This document shows, one piece after another, positions 1 through 7,786 of a DNA stretch of 37,870 nt (the first letter of the stretch is position 1; the number at the start of each line of letters is the position of its first letter). The notes below the pieces were generated by a model. It made no database searches and was not told where the DNA came from. It saw only the letters and a list, made by a program, of their open reading frames with translations. Both the position numbers and the translations under genes were made by a program. The stretch is taken from assembly GCA_021323165.1 (NCBI GenBank), contig JAJTCJ010000011.1:1-37870 (forward strand). The letters run 5' to 3'. The stretch is from Bacteroidota bacterium. Lineage in GTDB: Bacteria > Bacteroidota > Bacteroidia > 2-12-FULL-35-15.

Positions 1-85
1 TCTTCGGGTCCTGGAAATCACTAAATACGGGAACTATGTGTTTTTATAAACGTATATATGGCATCGTTCTTTACGAAAAGGGGGT

Positions 86-1579
86 ATGACCGTGGCATAT
101 AACCAAAATAAAATCGTTTTTTCCCTGATGATGATAGTCACCGGGATAACATGTATCTATTTGCGCGGAATTTCATTCCACCAAAAGAATACAGAGCAAC
201 ACTTTGTGCCTGTTTCAATCAATGATCTTGATGAAATTAAAAAACGTGGCAAGCTGGTAGCTTTAACCGATAACAGTTCTACAAGCTTTTATATCTATAA
301 AGGCGATTCAATGGGTTATGAATATGAATTGTTAAACGCTTTTGCCAAAGATCTAGGAGTGAAGCTGGAAATGATCGTTGCGAAAGACATGAACCAGATC
401 TTCCAGAAATTAAACAATTCTGAAGTAGATATTATAGCAGCAAATCTTACTGTTACCAAAGAAAGAATGAACCTGGTTGATTTCAGTGAACCATTGATGC
501 TCATTCCCCAGGTACTTATTCAACGCAAGCCTGCAGGCTGGGAAAGATTAACCCAGGGAGAACTGAACGAGAAGCTGATCCGAAGCACTGTTGATCTCCA
601 TGAAAAAGATATTCATGTTGCCAAAGGATCTCCGTTTCATTCAAGATTGTTAAGTCTTTCTGAAGAGATAGGAGGGAAGATCAATGTAAAAGAAGTTGCA
701 GGTGAAATAAGTTCTGAAGACCTCATAGGTAAAGTTGCCGCTGGCGAAATTGATTATACAATTGCTGCGGAGAATGTAGCCTTAAGCAATCTGAAATATT
801 ATCCTAATATAGATGTAGAAACACCTATCAGTTTTCCTCAGAAGATCGCATGGGCTATTCGTAAACAATCACCTGGCTTAAAAGCAGCCTTGGATGACTG
901 GATGATCAAGAGAAAAGAGTCCAAAGAAAACCTCGCTATCTACACTAAATATTTTAAAGCTCCGGCTAAAAAAGTAGGAAGAAGCGGCAATGGAAAATTC
1001 GCTTCGTATGAAAACGGGATCATATCTCAATATGATGATCTTATAAAATTATATAGTAAGAAGATAGATTGGGACTGGACCTTGCTAGCTTCACTTATTT
1101 ATCAGGAATCTAAATTTTCTCCTACTGCAAGATCATGGGCAGGTGCGAACGGACTTATGCAGCTTGTTCCTCAGACAGCAAAACATTATGGCCTGGATAC
1201 GATAGATGCAACTGCTGAGCAAAGTCTTATGGCAGGAACAAGTTTTATTCTTGACCTTGACCGATATTGGAAAAAACATATTAAAGATAAAGATGAGAGG
1301 ATCAAGTTTGTGCTTGCATCATACAATGCCGGACTCGGGCATGTTGTTGACGCTCGTAAGCTTGCTGAGAAATATGGCAAGGATCCAAATATCTGGTATG
1401 AGAATGTTGATTACATGATCCTTCAGAAGTCGAATCCGACAATGTACAACGATCCGGTTGTGAAGTGCGGATACTGCAGAGGACAGGAACCTTACAAATA
1501 TGTGCGTGAGATCCTGGAGCGTTACAGCTTTTATAAGAAGATACCGAAACCTGCAGCAACAGTGCTGGCAAGTAATTAA
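86..1579 (+). CDS. mltF: MltF-like membrane-bound lytic murein transglycosylase
   Basis: This protein of about 497 residues cleaves peptidoglycan glycan strands in the periplasm to give 1,6-anhydro ends. It has the two-module architecture of MltF. An N-terminal hydrophobic anchor (residues 10-27) is followed by a solute-binding-protein family 3 module (about 50-290; GYEYELLNAFAKDLG and the VDFSEP stretch are characteristic). An SLT catalytic domain follows (about 310-480), with the putative catalytic Glu341 in YQESKF, then GLMQLVP and the SYNAG motif. Length matches the family. The ATG at 86 sits only 1-2 bases after an AAAAGGGGG run, so the GTG at 92 (third codon) is an alternative start with better spacing. 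The stop overlaps the stop of the convergent downstream gene. The fold call is firm; whether the solute-binding module senses muropeptides is known only from family members. Confidence 0.93.
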   Translation: MTVAYNQNKIVFSLMMIVTGITCIYLRGISFHQKNTEQHFVPVSINDLDEIKKRGKLVALTDNSSTSFYIYKGDSMGYEYELLNAFAKDLGVKLEMIVAKDMNQIFQKLNNSEVDIIAANLTVTKERMNLVDFSEPLMLIPQVLIQRKPAGWERLTQGELNEKLIRSTVDLHEKDIHVAKGSPFHSRLLSLSEEIGGKINVKEVAGEISSEDLIGKVAAGEIDYTIAAENVALSNLKYYPNIDVETPISFPQKIAWAIRKQSPGLKAALDDWMIKRKESKENLAIYTKYFKAPAKKVGRSGNGKFASYENGIISQYDDLIKLYSKKIDWDWTLLASLIYQESKFSPTARSWAGANGLMQLVPQTAKHYGLDTIDATAEQSLMAGTSFILDLDRYWKKHIKDKDERIKFVLASYNAGLGHVVDARKLAEKYGKDPNIWYENVDYMILQKSNPTMYNDPVVKCGYCRGQEPYKYVREILERYSFYKKIPKPAATVLASN

Positions 1580-2838
1580 TTCTTGCCGCTGTTGTTTTCC
1601 ATTCGTTTTTTCTGATCAAGCATAAACATTTCAGAACCACGAACAATTCCTTTCTCTTTCATAGAGATCTTAAAAGATGAGATCTTACTGATGTATTCCT
1701 GGGCCTTAGCAAAATCGTTGATCCAGATATATACTTCAGATAAATTCATCAATAAAGCTTCAGTAACATCTTCGTCAACTCTGGCTTTTTTATTCTTCAC
1801 ATTGCTTTCTTTTAATGCAGCTTCCCATTTCGCGATCGCTTTTCTTAATTCAGCTTCTCCCTGTGTAAAAGAATTCTTGTCGCCAATTAAGCCGTATCCG
1901 GTTTTTGCAAAAGCAAGTGCTTCTTTCAGATCATCATAGCCGGTTTTTTCATCAACAAAGGCAACAGGAATGTATCGGCTTTGTTTAACAAAACCATATT
2001 CATTATTAATAAGTTCATTGAACAGATTAAAATTATCTGTAACTACTTTTTCCTGAACTTTTGCAAGCTCACTATTTTTATTGGCATTCCAGAAAGTCTG
2101 AAGCTCTTCTGCGGTAGCGAATGTTTTAGTTGTGAAAGAATTCATCTGAGTGCTTGGTGTGAACAATTCATCCATGATGTATTTTCCATCAGGCTGCAGG
2201 ATCTTAACCTTAAAAATATGTCTATAATTAAATTGGTAAGCAACCATACTAACATCAGCCATTTGTCCTGCCGCATTTTTTTGCTTTTCGGTTTTCGTGA
2301 TCATTTTCGGCTCTTCATTTTCAAAACCGCTCAGGTTGATCTGAATGATCACCGGAGACTGAGGAAGGCGGTTATAACCTTCCAGCTTTACTACAGTGGA
2401 AGAAAGAAGGTCGGTATTAAAAACTTTTTCAGGAACATATTCCAGGACAACAGTTTTTACAGGAGGCGGGATCACAGGCATAACAGGCTTAGGCATTACG
2501 GCCTGCTGCTGAGGTGTTAATCTGAACCATACATTTAATTCTGTTTCATGCTGGGCAGGAGCTTTCTTTACTTTTTCATCGTACTCTTTCATTGCAGCCA
2601 GATAATCGTTCTCAGCTTTCTGTTTTAATGCAAGGTTCTCTGCTTTCCCGGTCTCAATCTTTTGAAGATAATCTGCAATAATGATCACCTGGTAATTTTT
2701 AGAAGGTGCATTCAGAGGATGCATAGGTAGGCGAGTATAATCAACTTTTACATTAACATAATCAATGTCCTGGGCACTGAGAGCGGAAGTAATTAACAGA
2801 AATAATATAAAGCCTGCTTTTTTGAAGTTATATTTCAT
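1576..2838 (-). CDS. secreted protein of unknown function
   Basis: I do not recognise the family. The product of about 420 residues begins with a clear Sec signal peptide (hydrophobic FILFLLITSALSAQ) and is probably periplasmic or outer-membrane associated. Visible parts are a charged, coiled-coil-like stretch (about 55-95), a short proline-rich segment (PKPVMPVIPPPV), a central beta-rich region, and a C-terminal helical, lysine-rich part that could hold TPR-like helices (LMNLSEVYIWINDFAKAQEYI). The frame extends to a TTG at 2862, but the ATG at 2838 is preferred because it gives a compact signal peptide. The gene converges on the MltF-like gene and the two stop codons overlap within TTAA, so no transcription terminator fits between them. 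It diverges from the 31-residue repeat gene at 3047. Confidence 0.8.
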   Translation of the reverse strand: MKYNFKKAGFILFLLITSALSAQDIDYVNVKVDYTRLPMHPLNAPSKNYQVIIIADYLQKIETGKAENLALKQKAENDYLAAMKEYDEKVKKAPAQHETELNVWFRLTPQQQAVMPKPVMPVIPPPVKTVVLEYVPEKVFNTDLLSSTVVKLEGYNRLPQSPVIIQINLSGFENEEPKMITKTEKQKNAAGQMADVSMVAYQFNYRHIFKVKILQPDGKYIMDELFTPSTQMNSFTTKTFATAEELQTFWNANKNSELAKVQEKVVTDNFNLFNELINNEYGFVKQSRYIPVAFVDEKTGYDDLKEALAFAKTGYGLIGDKNSFTQGEAELRKAIAKWEAALKESNVKNKKARVDEDVTEALLMNLSEVYIWINDFAKAQEYISKISSFKISMKEKGIVRGSEMFMLDQKKRMENNSGKN

Positions 2839-3046
2839 TGGAATGATTTTCTTGTTTTTCAAATTTACTTAATATTTTTTACAGCTCGGTCAAGGGATTT
2901 AATTTCCCATCCTATTGATAATAAAGGACAAAAGCGGAGGTGATAGGCGGCAATCCTTATCTATGCTCATATTGGCATAAAAATTTAGAATAGGAATTGA
3001 ACTGATGTAAAAAAATTAATAATTATAAATATAAAACCAGATAAAA

Positions 3047-3673
3047 ATGAAACGTTTAAACTATTTACCTATCGCACTTTTAGTATGTTCTGCATCATTT
3101 GTAACAGCTCAAACAACTGCGAAAAAAGCGGAGCCTGCAAAGACAGCAACTGCAAAAACAGAGTCAAAACCTGCAGCATCTACAACTGATGCAAAATCAA
3201 GCTTCTTTATGGATCGTTTTTATGCTATTAAGGAAACATATCCTGATATGAAAGATTGTTATGGAAAGTATGCAGCTTCGTCTCAAAGCCTTGACAAATT
3301 TGTAGAGCGTTACAATCAGATCAAAGATTCGTATCCTAAATTAGAAGGAGTGTATGCAAATTACGCGGGTTCATCCAATTCAATTGACGAATTCACAAAG
3401 CGTTATTTTGCCATGAAGGATACTTATCCTGATATGAAAAAAGTGCATGGAGAGTATGCTGCTTCAACTCAGAAAATGGAAAAATTTGTTGAGCGTTACA
3501 ATCAGATCAAAGCTTCAGATCCTTCTATGTCGGATTATTTCGGACAATATGCAGCATCTAACACAAGCCTTGACGAATTCACAAAACGTTATCATGGCAT
3601 CAAAGCAAGCAGCCCTGATCTAAAAGAAGGTTATGGTGATTACGCAGGTGCTAACTGCAAGTTGACCAAGTAA
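3047..3673 (+). CDS. secreted protein with five 31-residue YAAS/YAGS repeats (paralogue A)
   Basis: I recognise no named family. A signal peptide ending near VTAQ is followed by a low-complexity Ala/Lys/Thr linker (about 23-52). Five consecutive 31-residue repeats then fill the protein to its end (about 53-208). The shared pattern is [KE]F-x-x-RY-x-x-[IM]K-x-[ST]-x-P, then eight or so variable residues, then YA[AG]S and a short tail. Repeats 2 and 4 both start KFVERYNQIK while 3 and 5 start EFTKRY, so the array grew by duplication of a 62-residue unit. Each unit probably forms two short helices, giving a small solenoid (inference). The tandem downstream gene at 3742 encodes a paralogue with the same repeat number. 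The two are separated by a strong hairpin terminator, so they are probably separate transcripts. Confidence 0.85.
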   Translation: MKRLNYLPIALLVCSASFVTAQTTAKKAEPAKTATAKTESKPAASTTDAKSSFFMDRFYAIKETYPDMKDCYGKYAASSQSLDKFVERYNQIKDSYPKLEGVYANYAGSSNSIDEFTKRYFAMKDTYPDMKKVHGEYAASTQKMEKFVERYNQIKASDPSMSDYFGQYAASNTSLDEFTKRYHGIKASSPDLKEGYGDYAGANCKLTK

Positions 3674-3695
3674 TATTATATATAAAAAATACGGG

Positions 3696-3724
3696 AAAAG
3701 GCCTTCAATGCGAAGGCCTTTTTT
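3696..3724 (+). terminator. Rho-independent terminator between the two repeat genes
   Basis: AAAAGGCCTTC pairs with GAAGGCCTTTT around a five-base loop and is followed by more T residues. It lies 22 bases after the first repeat gene and 17 bases before the second, so the second gene needs either its own promoter or read-through. Confidence 0.85.
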
Positions 3725-3741
3725 CTACGTTAAACGGAATT

Positions 3742-4317
3742 ATGAAACATCTATCTAAAGTATTTTTACTAGTGACCTGCATTTACGGTTCCTATAGTGC
3801 TGCATTCTCACAGGAAGTGGTAAGTGAACAAACTAAAAGTGAGTTGATCTTCCTTGACCGGTATTATGAAATGAAAGAAACGTATCCTGATCTGAAAGAT
3901 CTTTCAGGGATCTATGCGGCTTCTTCGCACACGATGCCGAGATTCATGGAGCGTTATAATGAAATGAAGGCAGTACATCCACAGCTGAGTAAGTTGTGGG
4001 CTTTTTATGCAGCTTCGTCACATCCGCTTGAAGAGTTCATCAAACGTTATTATGCAATGCATGATGCTTATCCTAAGATGCAGAATTCCTGGGCAGCGTA
4101 TGCGGCAAGTAAAAATTCCATGGAAGAATTTATAAAACGATATTATCAGTTAAAGGATTCGGACAGGACCATGATGAGGTATCTATCCGACTATGCAGGT
4201 TCTGAGAATTCAATGAATGAATTTACAGCGCGGTATTATAGTGTGAAGGCAAGTAATCCTGCTTTAAAATCGGCTTGCGGTAATTATGCTGCCAGTAAGC
4301 ATCGTCTTTCCAAATAG
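3742..4317 (+). CDS. secreted protein with five 31-residue YAAS repeats (paralogue B)
   Basis: This is the tandem paralogue of the gene at 3047, and its family is not recognised. A signal peptide (MKHLSKVFLLV..., probable cleavage after AFSQ) is followed by a short linker and five 31-residue repeats (about 36-191). They share the paralogue's skeleton: F-x-x-RY-x-x-[ML]K, proline near position 14, and YAAS or YAGS near position 23. The last unit ends in the same short basic tail (LSK here, LTK in the first gene). It lacks the long Ala/Lys/Thr linker of paralogue A, and its repeats have diverged further, with more Met, His and Trp. The start lies close behind a terminator hairpin, and the gene ends with its own strong hairpin at 4341. 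Two copies suggest either dosage or specialisation of a surface or periplasmic structural protein (inference). Confidence 0.84.
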   Translation: MKHLSKVFLLVTCIYGSYSAAFSQEVVSEQTKSELIFLDRYYEMKETYPDLKDLSGIYAASSHTMPRFMERYNEMKAVHPQLSKLWAFYAASSHPLEEFIKRYYAMHDAYPKMQNSWAAYAASKNSMEEFIKRYYQLKDSDRTMMRYLSDYAGSENSMNEFTARYYSVKASNPALKSACGNYAASKHRLSK

Positions 4318-4340
4318 TTTGATGATATATATTTAAAATA

Positions 4341-4376
4341 AAAATGCCTTACATTTCTGTAAGGCATTTTGTTTTT
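4341..4376. terminator. bidirectional Rho-independent terminator
   Basis: AAAATGCCTTACA and TGTAAGGCATTTT form a 13-base-pair stem with a TTTC loop. A-rich sequence lies on the left and T-rich sequence on the right, so it can end both the plus-strand repeat gene and the minus-strand cysteine-rich mini-gene. Confidence 0.88.
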
Positions 4377-4390
4377 ATTGTGATAACTAT

Positions 4391-4489
4391 TTAGCAGCAG
4401 CCAAGACCGCAACCGCAAGCACCACATATACATATTGCAGCTCCTACAATTGCTGCAGCTGCCAGGATACCGATTGTTAATTTTGTCAT
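4391..4489 (-). CDS. 32-residue membrane or secreted mini-protein with cysteine-rich tail
   Basis: A complete ATG-to-TAA frame of 33 codons encodes a Lys-containing N-terminus and an Ala/Ile/Val/Gly-rich hydrophobic helix (about residues 4-19). The tail is packed with cysteines: C20, C22, C25, C27, C31 and C32, separated mostly by Gly (CGACGCG). It is either a single-pass membrane micro-protein or a peptide retaining a signal-anchor. The reading frame ends 15 bases from a bidirectional terminator and starts 37 bases after the stop of another cysteine-rich gene on the same strand, so a two-gene transcript is likely. The tail suggests metal binding or thiol chemistry, but that is inference. No Shine-Dalgarno site is evident, which is usual for this phylum. 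That it is expressed is not proven by sequence alone. Confidence 0.6.
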   Translation of the reverse strand: MTKLTIGILAAAAIVGAAICICGACGCGLGCC

Positions 4490-4526
4490 GATATATTAAT
4501 TTTAAGATTGATAATAATTTTGAATT

Positions 4527-4856
4527 CTAAACATTGTTTCTCAATCTTAATTCAGGCGGATGCCAGCAATCTGAAGAATAATCAGAACAGCAAGATTCAT
4601 CAGGTGCTGTGATTTTTTCAAGAGACGCTGAAGGTATAGTGTAGTTAATATTCTTTTGTTCACTGGTAATGAAGAGGGATGTGCTGCAGCAAATGCAGAA
4701 TGGACAACTTTCCTGTGAATTTGTTTTATCATCTGTTTTTTTATCGCAAATGTTTTCACAGGCCTGCTCTCCAATGCATGGAAAAAGCTGTACAGCAGCC
4801 GGAGCCGCGATTAGCAGGCTCAGATATATTCCCAGGAACAGTGAAAAATATTTCAT
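4527..4856 (-). CDS. DUF6660-like cysteine-rich exported protein
   Basis: A protein of 109 residues with an N-terminal hydrophobic signal (about 3-22) and ten cysteines. These include a central CPFCICC cluster at about 51-57, a CC pair near 89, and a final cysteine followed by WHPPEL. The central CxxC-type cluster and the short PP-containing C-terminus resemble DUF6660, a small Bacteroidota family usually encoded beside heavy-metal RND efflux operons. No efflux genes are present here, so this copy is an orphan except for the 32-residue cysteine-rich gene directly downstream. A role in copper or other soft-metal binding in the periplasm is plausible but inferred. The family assignment is from memory of motif patterns and is moderate. 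Confidence 0.6.
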   Translation of the reverse strand: MKYFSLFLGIYLSLLIAAPAAVQLFPCIGEQACENICDKKTDDKTNSQESCPFCICCSTSLFITSEQKNINYTIPSASLEKITAPDESCCSDYSSDCWHPPELRLRNNV

Positions 4857-4921
4857 TGCTGCGAATGTAGTTGGTAATATTAAAGATACAACCTCTTTAA
4901 CATATTTTATGCATTAAGGAT

Positions 4922-4949
4922 AAAAAAAAGTCCTCTCGATTGAGAGGAC
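4922..4949 (-). terminator. Rho-independent terminator of the OmpA-type lipoprotein gene
   Basis: On the minus strand GTCCTCTC and GAGAGGAC form an 8-base-pair stem with a four-base loop, followed by eight T residues. It lies just after the stop codon at 4957. Confidence 0.88.
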
Positions 4950-4956
4950 CTCTTGG

Positions 4957-5634
4957 TTAAATTTCTCCGCGCTTGGCGGCTTTCTTAAGCTTCTTATTAG
5001 CGATGATCGCTATCTCAACTCTTCGGTTCTTTTGCTTGCCGGCTTCAGTTTCATTTTCTGATACCGGCTGTGTTTCCCCGTAACCCTTGATCGCCATTCG
5101 CATACCTGAGATGCCAAGTGTTTTTGCATAATCTGCCACAGCATCAGCACGCTGCTTTGATAATGTGTTGTTTAATTCATCCGGCCCTGAAGCATCCGTA
5201 TGTCCTTCGATCAGGATATTGGTATCATCATATTTCTGAAGAACACGCGCTAACTCTTTGATATTTGTTTTTGCATCATCTTTCAGATTGAATGAATTGA
5301 CATCGAACAAGATTCCCGAATCAAAAGTGATACGAATACCTTCGCCCACTCTTTCCACTTTAGCTCCTTTTACATCTTTCTGGATCTCCTGTGCCTGTTT
5401 ATCCATGTATAACCCAATAGCAGCTCCCGCAGCTCCGCCAACAGCAGCTCCGATTATTGCGCCTACAACTGTTTTATCCTGGTCAGAACCGATGGCTCCT
5501 CCGATAACACCTCCAACACCTGCTCCAATGGCTCCTCCTTTGGTTGTGTTCGCCCAACGCTTACACCCCGTCTGAACAAAACAAACCTGTAATCCAAGTA
5601 TTAAAATAAATGATCCTTTTATCCACGTTTTCAT
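4957..5634 (-). CDS. OmpA-family lipoprotein with glycine-zipper segment
   Basis: An outer-membrane lipoprotein of 225 residues that probably tethers the membrane to peptidoglycan. The lipobox VQTGC places the acylated cysteine at residue 24. Residues 33-74 form a glycine zipper (GGAIGAGVGG, GGAIGSDQ, then a second Gly/Ala-rich half), typical of YMGG/OmpA glycine-zipper lipoproteins. Residues about 100-215 form an OmpA-like peptidoglycan-binding domain. In it LIEGHTDASG, SKQRADAV, GYGETQP and NRRVEI are the hallmark motifs, including the Asp and Arg that contact diaminopimelate. A basic tail (KKLKKAAKR) ends the protein. The gene stands alone with its own terminator. The assignment is secure; the exact physiological role is not. 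Confidence 0.93.
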   Translation of the reverse strand: MKTWIKGSFILILGLQVCFVQTGCKRWANTTKGGAIGAGVGGVIGGAIGSDQDKTVVGAIIGAAVGGAAGAAIGLYMDKQAQEIQKDVKGAKVERVGEGIRITFDSGILFDVNSFNLKDDAKTNIKELARVLQKYDDTNILIEGHTDASGPDELNNTLSKQRADAVADYAKTLGISGMRMAIKGYGETQPVSENETEAGKQKNRRVEIAIIANKKLKKAAKRGEI

Positions 5635-5816
5635 ATCTAATATTTTTATAATTAAAATTTCACTTTGGAATAATAAATAAGAATGCCAACCGCTGAGAAA
5701 TCAAGTAAAGTCCAAGATTTTAATGCTTAATAATGTATCCCGATAAATACGTAAATTCGTTGTAACTTGTTGTTAATGAGATAAGTAATTGAATTTTTCT
5801 ATATCATAAAATGTTA

Positions 5817-5824
5817 TATATTTG
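5817..5824 (+). promoter_or_regulatory. candidate Bacteroidota -7 promoter box
   Basis: TATATTTG matches the TAnnTTTG -7 consensus of Bacteroidota sigma-ABfr promoters and sits 42 bases before the chosen ATG at 5867. A TTG at 5789-5791 could be the -33 element, but its spacing (25 bases) is longer than usual, so the call is tentative. Confidence 0.4.
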
Positions 5825-5866
5825 CTTTTAGACAAACAAAAACTTAATCTTTTAAAACAAGCAAAC

Positions 5867-6391
5867 ATGAGAACAACAAACAAAATTATTACTATGTCCT
5901 TAATGGTTTTAGGGATGGCATTTGCAGGATGTTCAGATAAGAAGGATGATCCGCAACCAACACCAGCTCCAACACCAACACCAACAGCGACTGAATATTT
6001 GACTGCACATAGCTGGAAAATGACTGCATTAACTTCTAGCGTAGTTATTGATTGGGGTACATATTGGTATGGTTCACCAAATGGTGCCCCGACAACAGAT
6101 GGCTATAGTCAAACTCCTGCATGTGAAAAGGATGATACTTACAGATTTTTTACAAATTCAGGTGTGAATTCAGTAACTTATGATGAAGGTGGATCTAAGT
6201 GTGATCCGGCAGATCCGCAAAGTGGTTCGGCAGGAACTTGGATGTTAAGTGCTTCTAATACAATTCTAACTTTCGGTGCTGAAGATTGGACAATTGATGC
6301 TCTAGGGGAGAATACCTTAAAAATGCACAAAGATTATAATAACGGTTCAGGTGGAATTTATACTGTTACTTATACTTTTAGTAAAGTTTAA
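5867..6391 (+). CDS. lipocalin-like lipoprotein
   Basis: A lipoprotein of about 174 residues. The start at 5867 gives a clean signal sequence with the lipobox FAGC (acylated Cys22). It is followed by SDKKDD, an acidic stretch resembling the lipoprotein export signal that sends lipoproteins to the cell surface in this phylum. A Pro/Thr linker (PTPAPTPTPT) leads into a beta-rich domain of about 130 residues. Its features are those of Bacteroidota lipocalin-like proteins: an N-terminal SWKMTALT strand, CEKDDTYRF, a strand with YDEGGSKCDP, GTWMLS, and a closing YTVTYTFSK strand. These domains probably bind small hydrophobic ligands or act as surface scaffolds; the ligand is unknown. The gene is monocistronic, with its own -7 box and terminator. 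An upstream TTG at 5822 is in frame but would place extra residues before the signal peptide. Confidence 0.82.
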   Translation: MRTTNKIITMSLMVLGMAFAGCSDKKDDPQPTPAPTPTPTATEYLTAHSWKMTALTSSVVIDWGTYWYGSPNGAPTTDGYSQTPACEKDDTYRFFTNSGVNSVTYDEGGSKCDPADPQSGSAGTWMLSASNTILTFGAEDWTIDALGENTLKMHKDYNNGSGGIYTVTYTFSKV

Positions 6392-6410
6392 CCTTTTTAA
6401 GTGATATAAA

Positions 6411-6437
6411 AGCCCAAACATTTTGTTTGGGCTTTTT
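6411..6437. terminator. Rho-independent terminator after the lipocalin-like gene
   Basis: AGCCCAAAC and GTTTGGGCT form a 9-base-pair stem around ATTTT, followed by TTTTATTTT on the plus strand. The A-rich left flank means it may also serve the convergent minus-strand gene ending at 6458. Confidence 0.85.
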
Positions 6438-6457
6438 ATTTTGATGTGTTAAGAAAA

Positions 6458-7786
6458 TTATTTTAAGTAATATTTTATGAGTTTATACGCTTGCTGATCT
6501 GCCAGATTCTTTTGTATATAAAATACTTTTCCCTCCTTAATTATAATTTTATCCGGTAAATAAGGTACTGCCGGAATTTCTTCTTCTGATATCGCTTTTC
6601 CATTTTCAATATCAAGTAAGCTTACAATTAATTTATTGTTCATGAAGCGCAGCAGATAATTATCATTATAATCTTCATCAGTATATATTTTCGCGATCAA
6701 CCCTTTAGTATCAGCCCGGAGTTTGGAGATAAAATGCGGATTGTCATTCTTTATACTGTAAATTGCACTATCTGTGAAATTTATAAGGTAAAGTGAAGTG
6801 TCGTTTTTCAACAGTTGAGTTTCTATTTGTCCCAGCCAATTTGTATAAACCCAATCCAGCGATAGCTCTTCACGGTATTTCTGCATTTTAACTTTAATAG
6901 AATCGACCGGTTCATTGTACATAGAATAATTAGATTTTCGTCTCACATCCAAAAAGTAATGCAGGTCATAATCAAGTTCAAACCTTCTTATTTTGGCCGT
7001 GTCTCCGAAGCTTGCAAGATCGTGCCTGATCCCTTTTTCTTTTTCACAGAAATAATAATAGCTCGTTCTGAGGTTTCTGTATTCCATTTTTTGAAAATAA
7101 AAATTGTTATTACAGGAACAAATGCAATTACCAAGGATGTTTTCGTAATTCGAACGGGTATATGGGTTAAGTGTATTTAGCTTCTCATAATCATAAAAGA
7201 TCTGCCATGCGCTGTCCATGCTCAGCAATTGCAGATTGCCCAAACAATCATGTAATAGTTTGTCGCTATCACGGTTGACTTTTAAACCGGAAATAAATTC
7301 TCCGCGTTCATTCAAAAGTTTTAAAATATTGAATGATTTACCGGGAACAAGAATAATCAGGTGTTCGTTTAAGAAATCAAAGTCAAGGATCTTTTCTTCA
7401 CTGCCGGGATTTAATAATGTTTTCTTTTCTGCAGCAATCTCAATTTCACGCAACTGAATTTCTTTTGGGTGAATGTAAAAAGTATCCTTCTTGTGTTTGT
7501 CAAGCGAATATTCAATTGTATTATAACCCAAAGTGGTAAAGACAAGCACAGCAGTTTTATTTTGTATGGACGATGGAAATGAGAATTCTCCATTTGGTCC
7601 GGAAACAGTTGAAGTGGTGGTACCTTTTATAATTACAAGACAGTCAGAGAGTGGATGAAAAGTTTTTGCGTCAAAAATAACTCCTGTTATATTCTGAGAC
7701 TTAACGCTTCCTGAAACCAGAAAAAAAGAAAGTATAAGCCAATATGCTATCGAATGAGATCTTAATATAAGGCAGTTTCGATTCAT
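6458..7786 (-). CDS. carboxypeptidase-regulatory-like domain plus propeller-like secreted protein
   Basis: A secreted protein of 442 residues. After the signal peptide (cleavage near SVKSQ) comes a carboxypeptidase regulatory-like / CarbopepD_reg beta-sandwich (about 32-115). In it ITGVIFDAKT, PLSDCLVIIKGT and GEFSFP are the usual motifs of this module in TonB-dependent receptors and surface proteins. The remaining 320 residues look like a six-bladed beta-propeller-like region (FNILKLLNERGEFI, LGNLQLLS), with blades ending in short turns; no enzymatic motif is visible. Its ATG directly follows the TAA of the prolyl oligopeptidase gene (TAAATG), so the two are almost certainly co-transcribed and translationally coupled. 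It may present or bind substrates for the peptidase, but that is inference. Confidence 0.8.
   Translation of the reverse strand: MNRNCLILRSHSIAYWLILSFFLVSGSVKSQNITGVIFDAKTFHPLSDCLVIIKGTTTSTVSGPNGEFSFPSSIQNKTAVLVFTTLGYNTIEYSLDKHKKDTFYIHPKEIQLREIEIAAEKKTLLNPGSEEKILDFDFLNEHLIILVPGKSFNILKLLNERGEFISGLKVNRDSDKLLHDCLGNLQLLSMDSAWQIFYDYEKLNTLNPYTRSNYENILGNCICSCNNNFYFQKMEYRNLRTSYYYFCEKEKGIRHDLASFGDTAKIRRFELDYDLHYFLDVRRKSNYSMYNEPVDSIKVKMQKYREELSLDWVYTNWLGQIETQLLKNDTSLYLINFTDSAIYSIKNDNPHFISKLRADTKGLIAKIYTDEDYNDNYLLRFMNNKLIVSLLDIENGKAISEEEIPAVPYLPDKIIIKEGKVFYIQKNLADQQAYKLIKYYLK

Noticed and set aside
1981..2520. Open frame of 179 codons on the plus strand
   Set aside because: It lies antisense within the secreted-protein gene at 1576-2838; composition and lack of signal or domain show it is a shadow frame.
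2863..3046. Possible divergent promoters between the secreted-protein gene and the repeat gene
   Set aside because: No convincing TAnnTTTG box with a -33 element could be found.
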